Shown here piece by piece: positions 1-7,134 of a stretch of DNA of 64,000 nucleotides; the stretch's first letter is position 1, and the number at the start of each line of letters is the position of its first letter. The translations under genes were made by a program, and so were the position numbers. The stretch spans positions 3,579,501 through 3,643,500 of the forward strand of contig NZ_CP019419.1 in assembly GCF_001975665.1 (NCBI RefSeq), given 5' to 3'. This DNA comes from Polaribacter reichenbachii. GTDB taxonomy: Bacteria > Bacteroidota > Bacteroidia > Flavobacteriales > Flavobacteriaceae. A model generated the notes under the pieces. The model was not told where the DNA came from and did not search any database. It saw nothing but the letters and a program-made list of their open reading frames with translations.

Positions 1-27
1 GAATCTGAATTAAAAGAAACTTTTTAA
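1..27 (+). CDS. possible C-terminal tail of an upstream gene
   Basis: Frame 1 is open from the window edge and ends in TAA at 25-27, encoding only ESELKETF. It is too short to identify. The following 96 bases carry a promoter for the next gene, which fits a gene boundary here, but an open frame of nine codons is expected by chance. Confidence 0.25.
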   Translation, partial: ESELKETF

Positions 28-57
28 AACAATTCATCATAAAAAAACAACAACTGA

Positions 58-86
58 GTAACCTTAGTTTCTTTTTAAGCGTCTAA
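58..86 (+). promoter_or_regulatory. candidate ECF-type promoter of the DUF2807 gene
   Basis: GTAACC at 58-63 and CGTCTAA at 80-86 are separated by 16 bases, giving AACC-N17-GTCT. The same core and spacing occurs on the minus strand in front of the ECF sigma gene (38266-38293). The assignment to an ECF sigma factor is inferred from this match and from general AAC/GTC-type ECF promoters; there is no TAnnTTTG element nearby. Confidence 0.4.
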
Positions 87-123
87 TAAAAGACCTTTAC
101 AATGTAAACTTAAAACAAACACC

Positions 124-849
124 ATGAAAACATCAACCAAATCATTTTTCGCAATCTTATTTTTAGCAACATTATTAAGTTCTTGTAATGTTAATATGTT
201 CAATAGAATTAACGGAAACAGAAACGTAGTAACTGAAGACAGAAGTTTAAAAGAAGATTTTACTAAAATAAAAGTAAGCACTGGTTTAGACTTATATATT
301 TCTCAAGGAAAATCAACAGAGATTACTGTAGAAGCAGATGAAAATTTGCAAGACATTATTATTACAGAAATTAATAATGGAGTTTTAAAAATTTATTCAG
401 AAAAGAATATTTGGAAAGCAAAAGCAAGAAAAGTATATGTTACTGTTACCACTTTAGAGGGTGTTACTGCAACAAGTGGTTCTGACGTATATACCGAAGA
501 AACTATTAAAGTAAACAACATTTCTGTTAGCGCAACAAGTGGTGCAGATATTAGAATGGCTTTAGATGCAAATTCAGTTTCTAGTAGTGCAACAAGTGGT
601 TCTGATGTAGAAATATCTGGTATTACAAACCAACATTCTGCAAGTGCAACAAGTGGTGCTTCTATAGATGCTTACGATTTAGAAAGTAAAAACGTAACTG
701 TAAAAGTTACAAGTGGTGCAGATATTAATGTTTATGCGTCAGAAAGTATCGATGCTAAAGCTACAAGTGGTGGAGATATCGACTTTAAAGGAAGCCCAAA
801 ACAAGTGAATAAAAAATCGTCTTCTGGTGGAAGTATTTCTGCTAAGTAG
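124..849 (+). CDS. head GIN domain (DUF2807) lipoprotein
   Basis: A 241-residue exported lipoprotein. The signal sequence ends in a lipobox with Cys21 (LLSSC). The rest is the DUF2807 putative auto-transporter adhesin, head GIN fold, a right-handed beta structure common in Bacteroidota; its molecular role is unknown. From about residue 117 the motif (A/V)TSG(S/A/G)(D/S) recurs about seven times at intervals of roughly 18-23 residues, probably one turn of a beta helix each. The start is the ATG that begins the signal peptide. A probable ECF-type promoter lies 38 bases upstream, which suggests cell-envelope stress or sigma-factor control. Family assignment is firm; function is not. Confidence 0.85.
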   Translation: MKTSTKSFFAILFLATLLSSCNVNMFNRINGNRNVVTEDRSLKEDFTKIKVSTGLDLYISQGKSTEITVEADENLQDIIITEINNGVLKIYSEKNIWKAKARKVYVTVTTLEGVTATSGSDVYTEETIKVNNISVSATSGADIRMALDANSVSSSATSGSDVEISGITNQHSASATSGASIDAYDLESKNVTVKVTSGADINVYASESIDAKATSGGDIDFKGSPKQVNKKSSSGGSISAK

Positions 850-891
850 ATTTTAATTACAATAAAAATCAATCAACCAAAGATTTCTTGA

Positions 892-905
892 GGCTGGAAA
901 CAGCC
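892..905 (+). other. short hairpin between two genes
   Basis: GGCTG at 892-896 and CAGCC at 901-905 form a small stem with a GAAA tetraloop, extended by one A-T pair. It is flanked by the direct repeats TTGAG and AGATTTC. There is no T-run after it, so it is at best a weak terminator or an RNA-stability element. Confidence 0.3.
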
Positions 906-931
906 TTGAGATTTCAATTAAAAAATAAGCT

Positions 932-1435
932 ATGAATTCATTTATCGAAGCTTTTAGAGATTCTTTTATCATAAAAGTATTTATTGCCATTATTATGTTC
1001 TTACATAGCTTTTTTACATCTGCTCAAATAGAAGAAATTCCTGAATATAAAATTGTAAATACTAAGTTATACAGCGAAATTGTAAAAATGGATAGCATTT
1101 ATTTTACAGCTTATAATAAGTGCGATATAAAAACTCAAGCTTCTATTTATAACGAAAACATTGAATTCTTTCACGATAAAGGAGGTTTAGCTACAGATAA
1201 AAAACAACTTTTAAAATCTATTGAAGAAAATATCTGCAATAAAGTTACAAGAACATTAATTAAAGGTAGTCTAGAAGTTTATCCTATACATAATTATGGT
1301 GCTATCGAAATTGGGTATCATAAATTTTATAATGAGGAAGAACCAAATGCAAAATCGGTTCCCAGTAAATTTATTGTTACTTGGAAAAAAGAAAATGAAA
1401 ATTGGACAATTACTAAAGTAATTAGCCTTCATTAA
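932..1435 (+). CDS. exported NTF2-like (SnoaL/DUF4440) protein
   Basis: A 167-residue protein with a hydrophobic N-terminus (about residues 12-28) and a likely signal-peptidase site after FTSAQ near residue 32. The mature part has the cone-shaped NTF2-like pattern: an N-terminal helix (EIVKMDSIYFTAYNKCD), a middle segment ENIEFFHDKGG typical of DUF4440 proteins, and paired strands ending KFIVTWKKENENWTITKVISLH. Such proteins are small ligand-binding or enzyme folds; nothing here points to a substrate. It is 82 bases downstream of the DUF2807 gene and followed by a good terminator, so the two may be co-transcribed. Confidence 0.7.
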   Translation: MNSFIEAFRDSFIIKVFIAIIMFLHSFFTSAQIEEIPEYKIVNTKLYSEIVKMDSIYFTAYNKCDIKTQASIYNENIEFFHDKGGLATDKKQLLKSIEENICNKVTRTLIKGSLEVYPIHNYGAIEIGYHKFYNEEEPNAKSVPSKFIVTWKKENENWTITKVISLH

Positions 1436-1741
1436 AATATTTAAAAAACTGTAAAAATTAGAATAGCTAACTCTAATAACAGTACTAATACTTGGTTTTA
1501 TTAGTTTACTTGGTAAGTCGTCGTTTTGTAAAAAGCGACGCTTACTTTTTTTTTGCTGATATTCTTTTTAAAAATAAAATCTTATAAATCCATTAAAAAA
1601 TCATTTTTAAACTTTACATTTTAAAATTGATTCTCCTCAAAAAGCATCACCCTAAAAATTTAAGATTTTTTAAAGACACTTTCAATTTTAAATAAACGAA
1701 CTTGTGCTTAAAAGCTACAAAGCCATTTAAATATTTTAAAT
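1436..1741. other. intergenic region with a terminator
   Basis: This 306-base stretch holds the terminator at 1513-1554. The remaining 190 bases are A/T-rich with no open frame, repeat or TAnnTTTG core that I can support; the promoter of the small regulator at 1742 should lie here. Confidence 0.5.
1513..1554 (+). terminator. intrinsic terminator
   Basis: GTAAG (1513-1517), a bulged T and CGTCG (1519-1523) pair with CGACG-CTTAC (1536-1545), followed by nine T residues. The loop contains a further TTTT/AAAA pairing. It ends the transcript of the NTF2-like gene. Confidence 0.85.
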
Positions 1742-2056
1742 ATGGAGATTATAGATAAATTTAATGCCTTAGTTGATGAACATTTTATAGAAGAACATCA
1801 CATTTCATTTTATGAAAAGAAACTAGATTTAAAACCTAAATATTTAAGTAAATTATCTAAAAAATACAACTCTCCTCCTCCTTGTCAAGTATTGCTTCAA
1901 AAACAAATTACACATTGCCAAGATCTATTAAAAAACACCAATAAAAACATTAAAGAAATTGCTTTAGAAATGAACTTTAAAGATGAGTTTTATTTTAGTA
2001 GAATCTTTAAAAACAAAACAGGAATAACGCCTACAGCATATAGGCTTGCCAAATAG
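1742..2056 (+). CDS. AraC-type DNA-binding domain protein, no sensor domain
   Basis: A 104-residue protein that is essentially only an AraC/XylS DNA-binding domain. The second helix-turn-helix is recognisable in the segment IKEIALEMNFKDEFYFSRIFK followed by KNKTGITPTAYR, the family signature. AraC regulators normally have about 280-300 residues with an N-terminal ligand domain, which is absent; residues 1-30 are a short helical extension. The next gene, an AhpD-like protein on the same strand 70 bases away, has its own strong promoter and is the obvious candidate target. Function as a transcription factor is inferred from fold only. Confidence 0.8.
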   Translation: MEIIDKFNALVDEHFIEEHHISFYEKKLDLKPKYLSKLSKKYNSPPPCQVLLQKQITHCQDLLKNTNKNIKEIALEMNFKDEFYFSRIFKNKTGITPTAYRLAK

Positions 2057-2073
2057 TGAACCTTTGTCCATTG

Positions 2074-2101
2074 TTTGTAAAAGGAGTTCGTTTTAACTTT
2101 G
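2074..2101 (+). promoter_or_regulatory. Bacteroidota-type promoter of the AhpD-like gene
   Basis: TTTG at 2074-2077 and TAACTTTG at 2094-2101, 16 bases apart, match the -33 (TTTG) and -7 (TAnnTTTG) elements of Bacteroidota housekeeping promoters. Transcription would begin near 2107, leaving a leader of about 20 bases before the ATG at 2127. Confidence 0.65.
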
Positions 2102-2126
2102 TGTCATCAAATTAAAAGATAAAAAA

Positions 2127-2687
2127 ATGAAAGAATTTATAAAACATACTATTGAAAGTGCACCAGAAGCATCAAAAAAAAACCTAGAATATGGGCAAAA
2201 AAAATACGGAATGTTGCCTAATCTTTTTAGATATATGGCTGGAGCTCCAGCTGCATTAGATGCTTATATTAATTTATCTAAAATATTTAATGATACTAGT
2301 TTTTCTGTTGGTGAACAACACGTAATTATGTTGGCTGTAAGTGTTGTAAATAACTGCGATTACTGCACAGCTGCACATTCTAGAGCTGCAAAAGCAAACG
2401 GAATTTCATCTACAATAATAAATGCAGTTCGCAAAGGAAAAGAAGTGCCAGATGCAAGATTAGCAGCTTTGGTTGCTATTTCTCAAAAAATAACAGAAAC
2501 TCGTGGTCATATAGAAGGTGAAGATTTAAGTACTTTTTATAGCCAAGGTTTTTCACCAGAAAATGTTATGGAATTAATTGTAGGTATTTCTATAAAAACA
2601 ATAAGTAATTACATTAATCATATTACAGAAAATATTATTAATGATGAGCTAAAACCTTTTGCTGTTGGTAAAGAAATTGAAGACTAA
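2127..2687 (+). CDS. carboxymuconolactone decarboxylase / AhpD-like protein
   Basis: A 186-residue all-helical protein of the CMD/AhpD family. The redox motif is CDYCTAAH (about residues 79-86): two cysteines separated by two residues followed by His, preceded by the conserved hydrophobic helix VIMLAVSVVNN. AhpD-type members reduce partner peroxiredoxins or act as uncharacterised peroxidases; others lack the cysteines and act on lactones. The intact CxxC-His supports a thiol role here. It is expressed from its own promoter behind a small AraC-type regulator and is followed by a bidirectional terminator. The partner is unknown. Confidence 0.8.
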   Translation: MKEFIKHTIESAPEASKKNLEYGQKKYGMLPNLFRYMAGAPAALDAYINLSKIFNDTSFSVGEQHVIMLAVSVVNNCDYCTAAHSRAAKANGISSTIINAVRKGKEVPDARLAALVAISQKITETRGHIEGEDLSTFYSQGFSPENVMELIVGISIKTISNYINHITENIINDELKPFAVGKEIED

Positions 2688-2720
2688 TTTATTTCTAAAC
2701 AGCATTAATAACAACAAAAA

Positions 2721-2745
2721 AATCCAGCTTTTAGCTGGATTTTTT
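2721..2745. terminator. bidirectional terminator
   Basis: AATCCAGC (2721-2728) pairs with GCTGGATT (2734-2741) around a five-base loop, with an A-run before and a T-run after. It lies between two convergent genes and can serve both. Confidence 0.85.
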
Positions 2746-2768
2746 AATATCTTAAAAGTAAAAACTAC

Positions 2769-3599
2769 TTACTGGTTTCCTAAAATAATTGGCATACCAG
2801 ATTTACCAGAACCAATTACTACAACTTTACTATTTGGTGATTCTGATAGTTTTAAAGTTGCTTCAATACCTTTTTCTTGTAAAATTTTATCGGTTAAAGA
2901 CGCACTTAAAATCTTATTTGCAGTTGCTTTACCTTCTGCATCAATTTTTTGTCTTTCAGCCTCTTTTTTAGCTTTTGCTAAACGAAACTCATATTCTAAA
3001 GATTCTTGTTCTTGCTTTAATTTAGTTTCAATTGCAGTTCTAATTGTAGTTGGTAATTTTACATCTTCTACCAAAACTCTTTTAACTGATAAATACTGTC
3101 CTTTTAAAATATTCTGAACTTCGTCTAAAATTTCTTGCTCTATAACATCTCTTTTGCTAGAATATAGTTGTTCTGGTGTATATCTACCAACAACGCTTCT
3201 TGCAGCTGCATTAATTGCAGGGTCTAATAATTCACGCTCATAATCTTCACCTTTAGTCTTAATAAGTTTCCCTAAGTTTTCAAATTCTGGCTCATACCAA
3301 ATTGTACCATTTACTTTAACTTCTAGTCCGTTTACAGAAAGTACATTCATCTCATCAGAAATAGATTGCTGACGTACTTTTCTAATGATCATCTTGTTCC
3401 ATGGTAAAACAATATGAAAACCTTCTCCATAAGATTTTTCTGTATTAATACCTTTACCTAAAGATTCGAAAATTACACCTCCTTCTCCAGGACCAATTGT
3501 AACTGTAGATTTAGAGAATAGTATGATTGCAGCAACTGCAATTATGATTAAGAAAACTCCACCTTTTGGAAAGTTTAAATCAATTTGATTATTTGCCAT
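2769..3599 (-). CDS. prohibitin-like SPFH/Band 7 membrane protein
   Basis: A 276-residue protein anchored by one N-terminal membrane helix (about residues 14-31), followed by the SPFH/Band 7 domain, with GPGEGGVIFESLGKG and LDPAINAAARSVVGRYTPEQLY typical of prohibitins. A long charged helix (about residues 180-235) suited to ring assembly follows, then a glycine-rich end. Bacterial prohibitin homologues form large membrane scaffolds and often affect membrane proteases such as FtsH; that role is not shown here. It lies 63 bases downstream of the von Willebrand-like membrane protein on the same strand and may be co-transcribed with it. Confidence 0.85.
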   Translation of the reverse strand: MANNQIDLNFPKGGVFLIIIAVAAIILFSKSTVTIGPGEGGVIFESLGKGINTEKSYGEGFHIVLPWNKMIIRKVRQQSISDEMNVLSVNGLEVKVNGTIWYEPEFENLGKLIKTKGEDYERELLDPAINAAARSVVGRYTPEQLYSSKRDVIEQEILDEVQNILKGQYLSVKRVLVEDVKLPTTIRTAIETKLKQEQESLEYEFRLAKAKKEAERQKIDAEGKATANKILSASLTDKILQEKGIEATLKLSESPNSKVVVIGSGKSGMPIILGNQ

Positions 3600-3662
3600 T
3601 TTAATATTTTTTAAATTTTATCAAATTTACAATTTCTATTGCTGAAACCCAATGCATATATT

Positions 3663-5690
3663 TTATATTTTACCAAAGTATTTTCTCAAAAACCATTCTG
3701 CAGTTAAAAGTGCAATTATCAAAAATAGAATCCATTGCCAATCAATTAAATTTACTTGCTTTTTAGTTGATTTTTGTACTGTGTAAAATGATTCATTAGC
3801 CAACAATTCCTTGGTAATTTCATCAACTTGATTTTTATAAAATAGCCTTCCTCCTGTTTTGTCTGCTAACTTTTGTAATTTTTGAATATTAGCATTTGTA
3901 AACTGTTCTTCTATATTATAATCTGTTATTTTAAAACGACCATTTTTACTGATATTCTGACCCAAAACTGTTACCTGATAAGTATAATCTCCAGGATTTA
4001 AATTTTCAATTTCTGTTTTAAAAGCATTATTTACTAAAGAAAAAGGAACTTTAGTAATTGCATTAGTAGAAGTATTTGTTAACGTTATTTCTAAACTTGC
4101 TCTAGGATCAAATTGATAATTTTTATCTGTATAAAATGCCGAAATTTTTATTGTAGAATTTGCAGGATATAAACTTTCTGCATCTACTTCTAATCGATTT
4201 CTTTTTTTGTTTGATGCCAAAAACTGAACGATATTCCCAATAAATTTATCGAAATCTTCGAAAGAATTTGTGTTTAAAAAACTGTTGGCTCTCCATCTCC
4301 AAATGCCTTCTCCAAATAAAATTCCAGATTTTTGATTGTTGATATCAAAAGTAGCTAACAAAGGTTGTTGCGTTTCTAAACCATTCATATTTTGATACAA
4401 TAAAGTTTGATGTTCTTTACTAATATTCACCTCTCCAAATTTATCCATTAAAGGCGGATAATTATCAAAACCAATATCTTCTTGTAAAAAAGTTAGAAAA
4501 CCATCATTAAAAACAGCTCCATAATTTTCAGTTTCATTAATCGCATTTTTTCTAAAACCTAATTGTTTTTGGTTGATAAAATTCCAGTCTGTATTAGCTC
4601 CAGAAACAAATAAATAATTACTATTATTTTGTTTTATCCGACTAAGAACATCATTAAACTTATCATTTAATTGATATAATATAATTAACTGATAATCATA
4701 TAATTTATTATTAAAATTTTCAATATTTACAATGTCTACAGAACGTTGTTTATTACTTTCTATCGCCTTTTTAAATACCCCCAAATCTGGATGTAAAACT
4801 GAAGTTAATAATAAAACCTTAGTTTGTTCATCTATAACTTCTACTGAGAAACTTTTTGAATTATTCTTAATGTTTTTCTCGTTTTCTATTTTAGATATTG
4901 ATGCGGTATAATATTGCAAACCTTCTTTGGTTGATGTTAAATTTGCAGTAACTGTTGCCGATTTTTTAGAATCAGAAAAACGTACATTTTTTCTAAAAAC
5001 TGTTTTTCCTTTACTAAATATTGAAAACTGCGCGGTTACATTTTTACTCCCTTCGTAATTTAAAATGACTTCTACAGGAAATTTATTTTTAATATAACTG
5101 TATTTATTTACGTTTAGTTGACTGATTTTAACATCAACATATTTTGTAGTATCACCAATTACAATTGGATAAATAGGTTGTTTTGCATTAATAAATTCGT
5201 AATCTTGACCAATAGTTTGATTACCATCTGAAATTAATACAATGGGTGAAATTTTATCATTCTGCAATTCATTTACACCAAGTATTGCATCAGAAATATT
5301 TGTTTGATTTTTTGCAAAAGAAAGACTATCTAAAACCTGTAAATCATCAGCAAAAGAAAACTTTTGAACATCAAATTTATTATTGATTACTTTATTACTT
5401 TCTAATTCTTTTATAAAAACCTCAACATTATTATCCTCTTTAAAAAATGAAACAGAATTAGAATTATCAACCAAAAAAGATAAAACCGGTTTTATATTGG
5501 TGAAATTGGTCTTTTCTATGTTTGGGTTTATCAATAATAAAATCAACAAAAACACACTTAATGTTTTCAAAACAAAAAGAATAGCTGTAATTTTTAGCTT
5601 ATTTTTTACTTTAAAATAATATTGAAAGTAAGCAATTGCTAAACCTAATAACAATGCTAAAATGAGAAATAAAATTAAAGTAGTTTGCAA
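3663..5690 (-). CDS. membrane protein with von Willebrand-like domain
   Basis: A 675-residue protein with two N-terminal membrane helices (about residues 3-25 and 33-57) and one near the C-terminus (about 651-668). The intervening part resembles the extracytoplasmic von Willebrand factor A module of Bat-type proteins: FLVDNSNSVSFF has the metal-site pattern DxSxS and PIVLISDGNQT the strand after it. The middle and C-terminal parts look like beta-sandwich domains. It is not one of the canonical short BatA/BatB proteins and no other bat genes are near. Role unknown; a surveillance or scaffold function in the envelope is conceivable. Confidence 0.65.
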   Translation of the reverse strand: MQTTLILFLILALLLGLAIAYFQYYFKVKNKLKITAILFVLKTLSVFLLILLLINPNIEKTNFTNIKPVLSFLVDNSNSVSFFKEDNNVEVFIKELESNKVINNKFDVQKFSFADDLQVLDSLSFAKNQTNISDAILGVNELQNDKISPIVLISDGNQTIGQDYEFINAKQPIYPIVIGDTTKYVDVKISQLNVNKYSYIKNKFPVEVILNYEGSKNVTAQFSIFSKGKTVFRKNVRFSDSKKSATVTANLTSTKEGLQYYTASISKIENEKNIKNNSKSFSVEVIDEQTKVLLLTSVLHPDLGVFKKAIESNKQRSVDIVNIENFNNKLYDYQLIILYQLNDKFNDVLSRIKQNNSNYLFVSGANTDWNFINQKQLGFRKNAINETENYGAVFNDGFLTFLQEDIGFDNYPPLMDKFGEVNISKEHQTLLYQNMNGLETQQPLLATFDINNQKSGILFGEGIWRWRANSFLNTNSFEDFDKFIGNIVQFLASNKKRNRLEVDAESLYPANSTIKISAFYTDKNYQFDPRASLEITLTNTSTNAITKVPFSLVNNAFKTEIENLNPGDYTYQVTVLGQNISKNGRFKITDYNIEEQFTNANIQKLQKLADKTGGRLFYKNQVDEITKELLANESFYTVQKSTKKQVNLIDWQWILFLIIALLTAEWFLRKYFGKI

Positions 5691-5729
5691 TAGATTTATT
5701 TTAATGGGAAAGATATAAAGAACTATTTA

Positions 5730-5764
5730 AAAAAGAAAAAACCTACAATATTTATATTGTAGGT
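5730..5764 (-). terminator. terminator of the 69-residue gene
   Basis: A perfect 11-base stem (5741-5751 with 5754-5764, two-base loop) is followed, reading the minus strand, by TTTTTTCTTTTTT. It separates the small gene at 5870 from the downstream membrane protein. Confidence 0.8.
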
Positions 5765-5869
5765 AATTCTTAATTCTCAATTTACTTAGAGGTAAATTTA
5801 GGAGTTTTTTAGGGTACTAGGGGTTCACTTTTGGGGTGCTATTATAGTTCTATTTTTAGGGTATTAATT

Positions 5870-6079
5870 TTAATTTGACTCTATGTAATGATATTTAACA
5901 TTCTGTTTTGTATAACTTTTTAGTATTCCCTTATTTTTAAGTTCATCTAAAACATTATAAACTACAAGTATTAATTTAAAACTATTGATTCTATTTAAAA
6001 TTTGAAAACTTGTTAAGTGTTCGCTTTTTAATTCGTTTACAACTGCTAATTGTCTTGTTGATAATTCTTGTGTTTTCAT
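5870..6079 (-). CDS. small protein, possible winged helix
   Basis: A 69-residue charged protein I do not recognise by name. The layout is three helices (ELSTRQLAVVNELKS, TSFQILNRINSF, ILVVYNVLDELKNKG) followed by ILKSYTKQNVKYHYIES, which reads like the two-stranded wing of a small winged-helix domain such as those in PadR- or ArsR-type DNA-binding proteins. It has its own terminator 106 bases downstream and is separated from fabG upstream by another terminator, so it is transcribed alone. A real gene is supported by the isolated transcription unit; DNA binding is only an inference from the helix pattern. Confidence 0.55.
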   Translation of the reverse strand: MKTQELSTRQLAVVNELKSEHLTSFQILNRINSFKLILVVYNVLDELKNKGILKSYTKQNVKYHYIESN

Positions 6080-6188
6080 AAGTTTTTTTGTTTTACACTG
6101 TAAAGATACTACCCTTTAAAGCTTTAAAAACTGAAAATTAGACAGGTAATAAGTTAGGTTAGGTGATTGGTATTAAAATGTAGACGAA

Positions 6189-6216
6189 CAAAAAAACACC
6201 TGTTTGCACAGGTGTT
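6189..6216 (-). terminator. fabG terminator
   Basis: AACACCTG (6195-6202) pairs with CAGGTGTT (6209-6216), followed on the minus strand by TTTTTTTGTT. It lies 75 bases after the fabG stop codon. Confidence 0.85.
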
Positions 6217-6291
6217 AAGTATATGTTAATTAAATATTTAAGATCTTTTAAAAAAAAAATATTTAAATTGATAAATTGTAGATTGTAAAAA

Positions 6292-7038
6292 CTAGGTTAA
6301 CATTCCACCATCTACAGATAAAGTTTGCCCAGTTATATAAGCACTCATATCTGAAGCTAGAAATACACAAGCATTTGCAATATCTTCTGGCTTACCTCCT
6401 CTTTTTAAAGGAATTGAATCTCGCCAACCTTGAACTACCTTTTCATCTAATTTTTCTGTCATTTCAGTTTCTATAAAACCAGGAGCAATTACATTACTTC
6501 TAATATTTCTAGAACCTAACTCTAAAGCCACAGATTTAGAAAAACCAACAATACCAGCTTTTGATGCTGCATAATTAGTTTGACCTGCATTACCTTTTAA
6601 ACCTACCACAGAACTCATATTAATAATAGAACCTGCTCTCTGTTTCATCATTGGTCTAATTACCGCTTTTGTTAAGTTAAATACAGATTTTAAGTTAACT
6701 TCAATTACTTTATCGAAATCTTCTTCAGAAATACGCATTAACAAATTGTCTTTGGTAATACCTGCATTATTTACTAAAATATCTATAGCTCCAAATTCTT
6801 TTTGAACTTCTTTTGCTAATTCTTGAGCAGCAGTAAAATCTGCAGCATTAGATTGATATCCTTTTGCAGCAACTCCAAATGCTTTTAATTCGTCTTCTAA
6901 AGCTTTTGCAGCATCTACAGAAGAACTATACGTAAAAGCTACATTTGCACCTTGTTTTGCAAATTCGATAGCAATTCCTCTTCCTATTCCTCTAGTTGCC
7001 CCAGTAATTATAGCTGATTTATTTTCTAGTAATTTCAT
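6292..7038 (-). CDS. fabG: 3-oxoacyl-[ACP] reductase
   Basis: A 248-residue short-chain dehydrogenase, the usual FabG length, that reduces 3-oxoacyl-ACP with NADPH in fatty acid elongation. The Rossmann motif GATRGIGRGIA lies at residues 13-23, NNAG follows strand 4, and the catalytic Ser-Tyr-Lys set is present in MSSVVG and YAASK. The C-terminal AYITGQTLSVDGGM is the FabG signature. It is transcribed alone: a terminator lies on each side. Other short-chain dehydrogenases share the fold, but the near full-length resemblance to FabG makes this the best reading. Confidence 0.93.
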   Translation of the reverse strand: MKLLENKSAIITGATRGIGRGIAIEFAKQGANVAFTYSSSVDAAKALEDELKAFGVAAKGYQSNAADFTAAQELAKEVQKEFGAIDILVNNAGITKDNLLMRISEEDFDKVIEVNLKSVFNLTKAVIRPMMKQRAGSIINMSSVVGLKGNAGQTNYAASKAGIVGFSKSVALELGSRNIRSNVIAPGFIETEMTEKLDEKVVQGWRDSIPLKRGGKPEDIANACVFLASDMSAYITGQTLSVDGGMLT

Positions 7039-7077
7039 ATTTGTTGGTTATTTTTAAGGCTTCAAAGATACTAAAAT

Positions 7078-7114
7078 AAAAAAACTCGTAAAGTAAATTT
7101 ACCTTACGAGTTTT
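7078..7114 (-). terminator. terminator of the M16 peptidase gene
   Basis: AAAACTCGTAA (7081-7091) pairs with TTACGAGTTTT (7104-7114). On the minus strand the stem is followed by a long T-run, and the loop holds an inner TAAATTTA palindrome. Confidence 0.85.
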
Positions 7115-7134
7115 AAATTTAAAATTAGATAAAG

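Noticed and set aside
2659..3117. Open frame of 152 codons on the plus strand
   Set aside because: It lies opposite the prohibitin-like gene and gives a low-complexity product without any family pattern.
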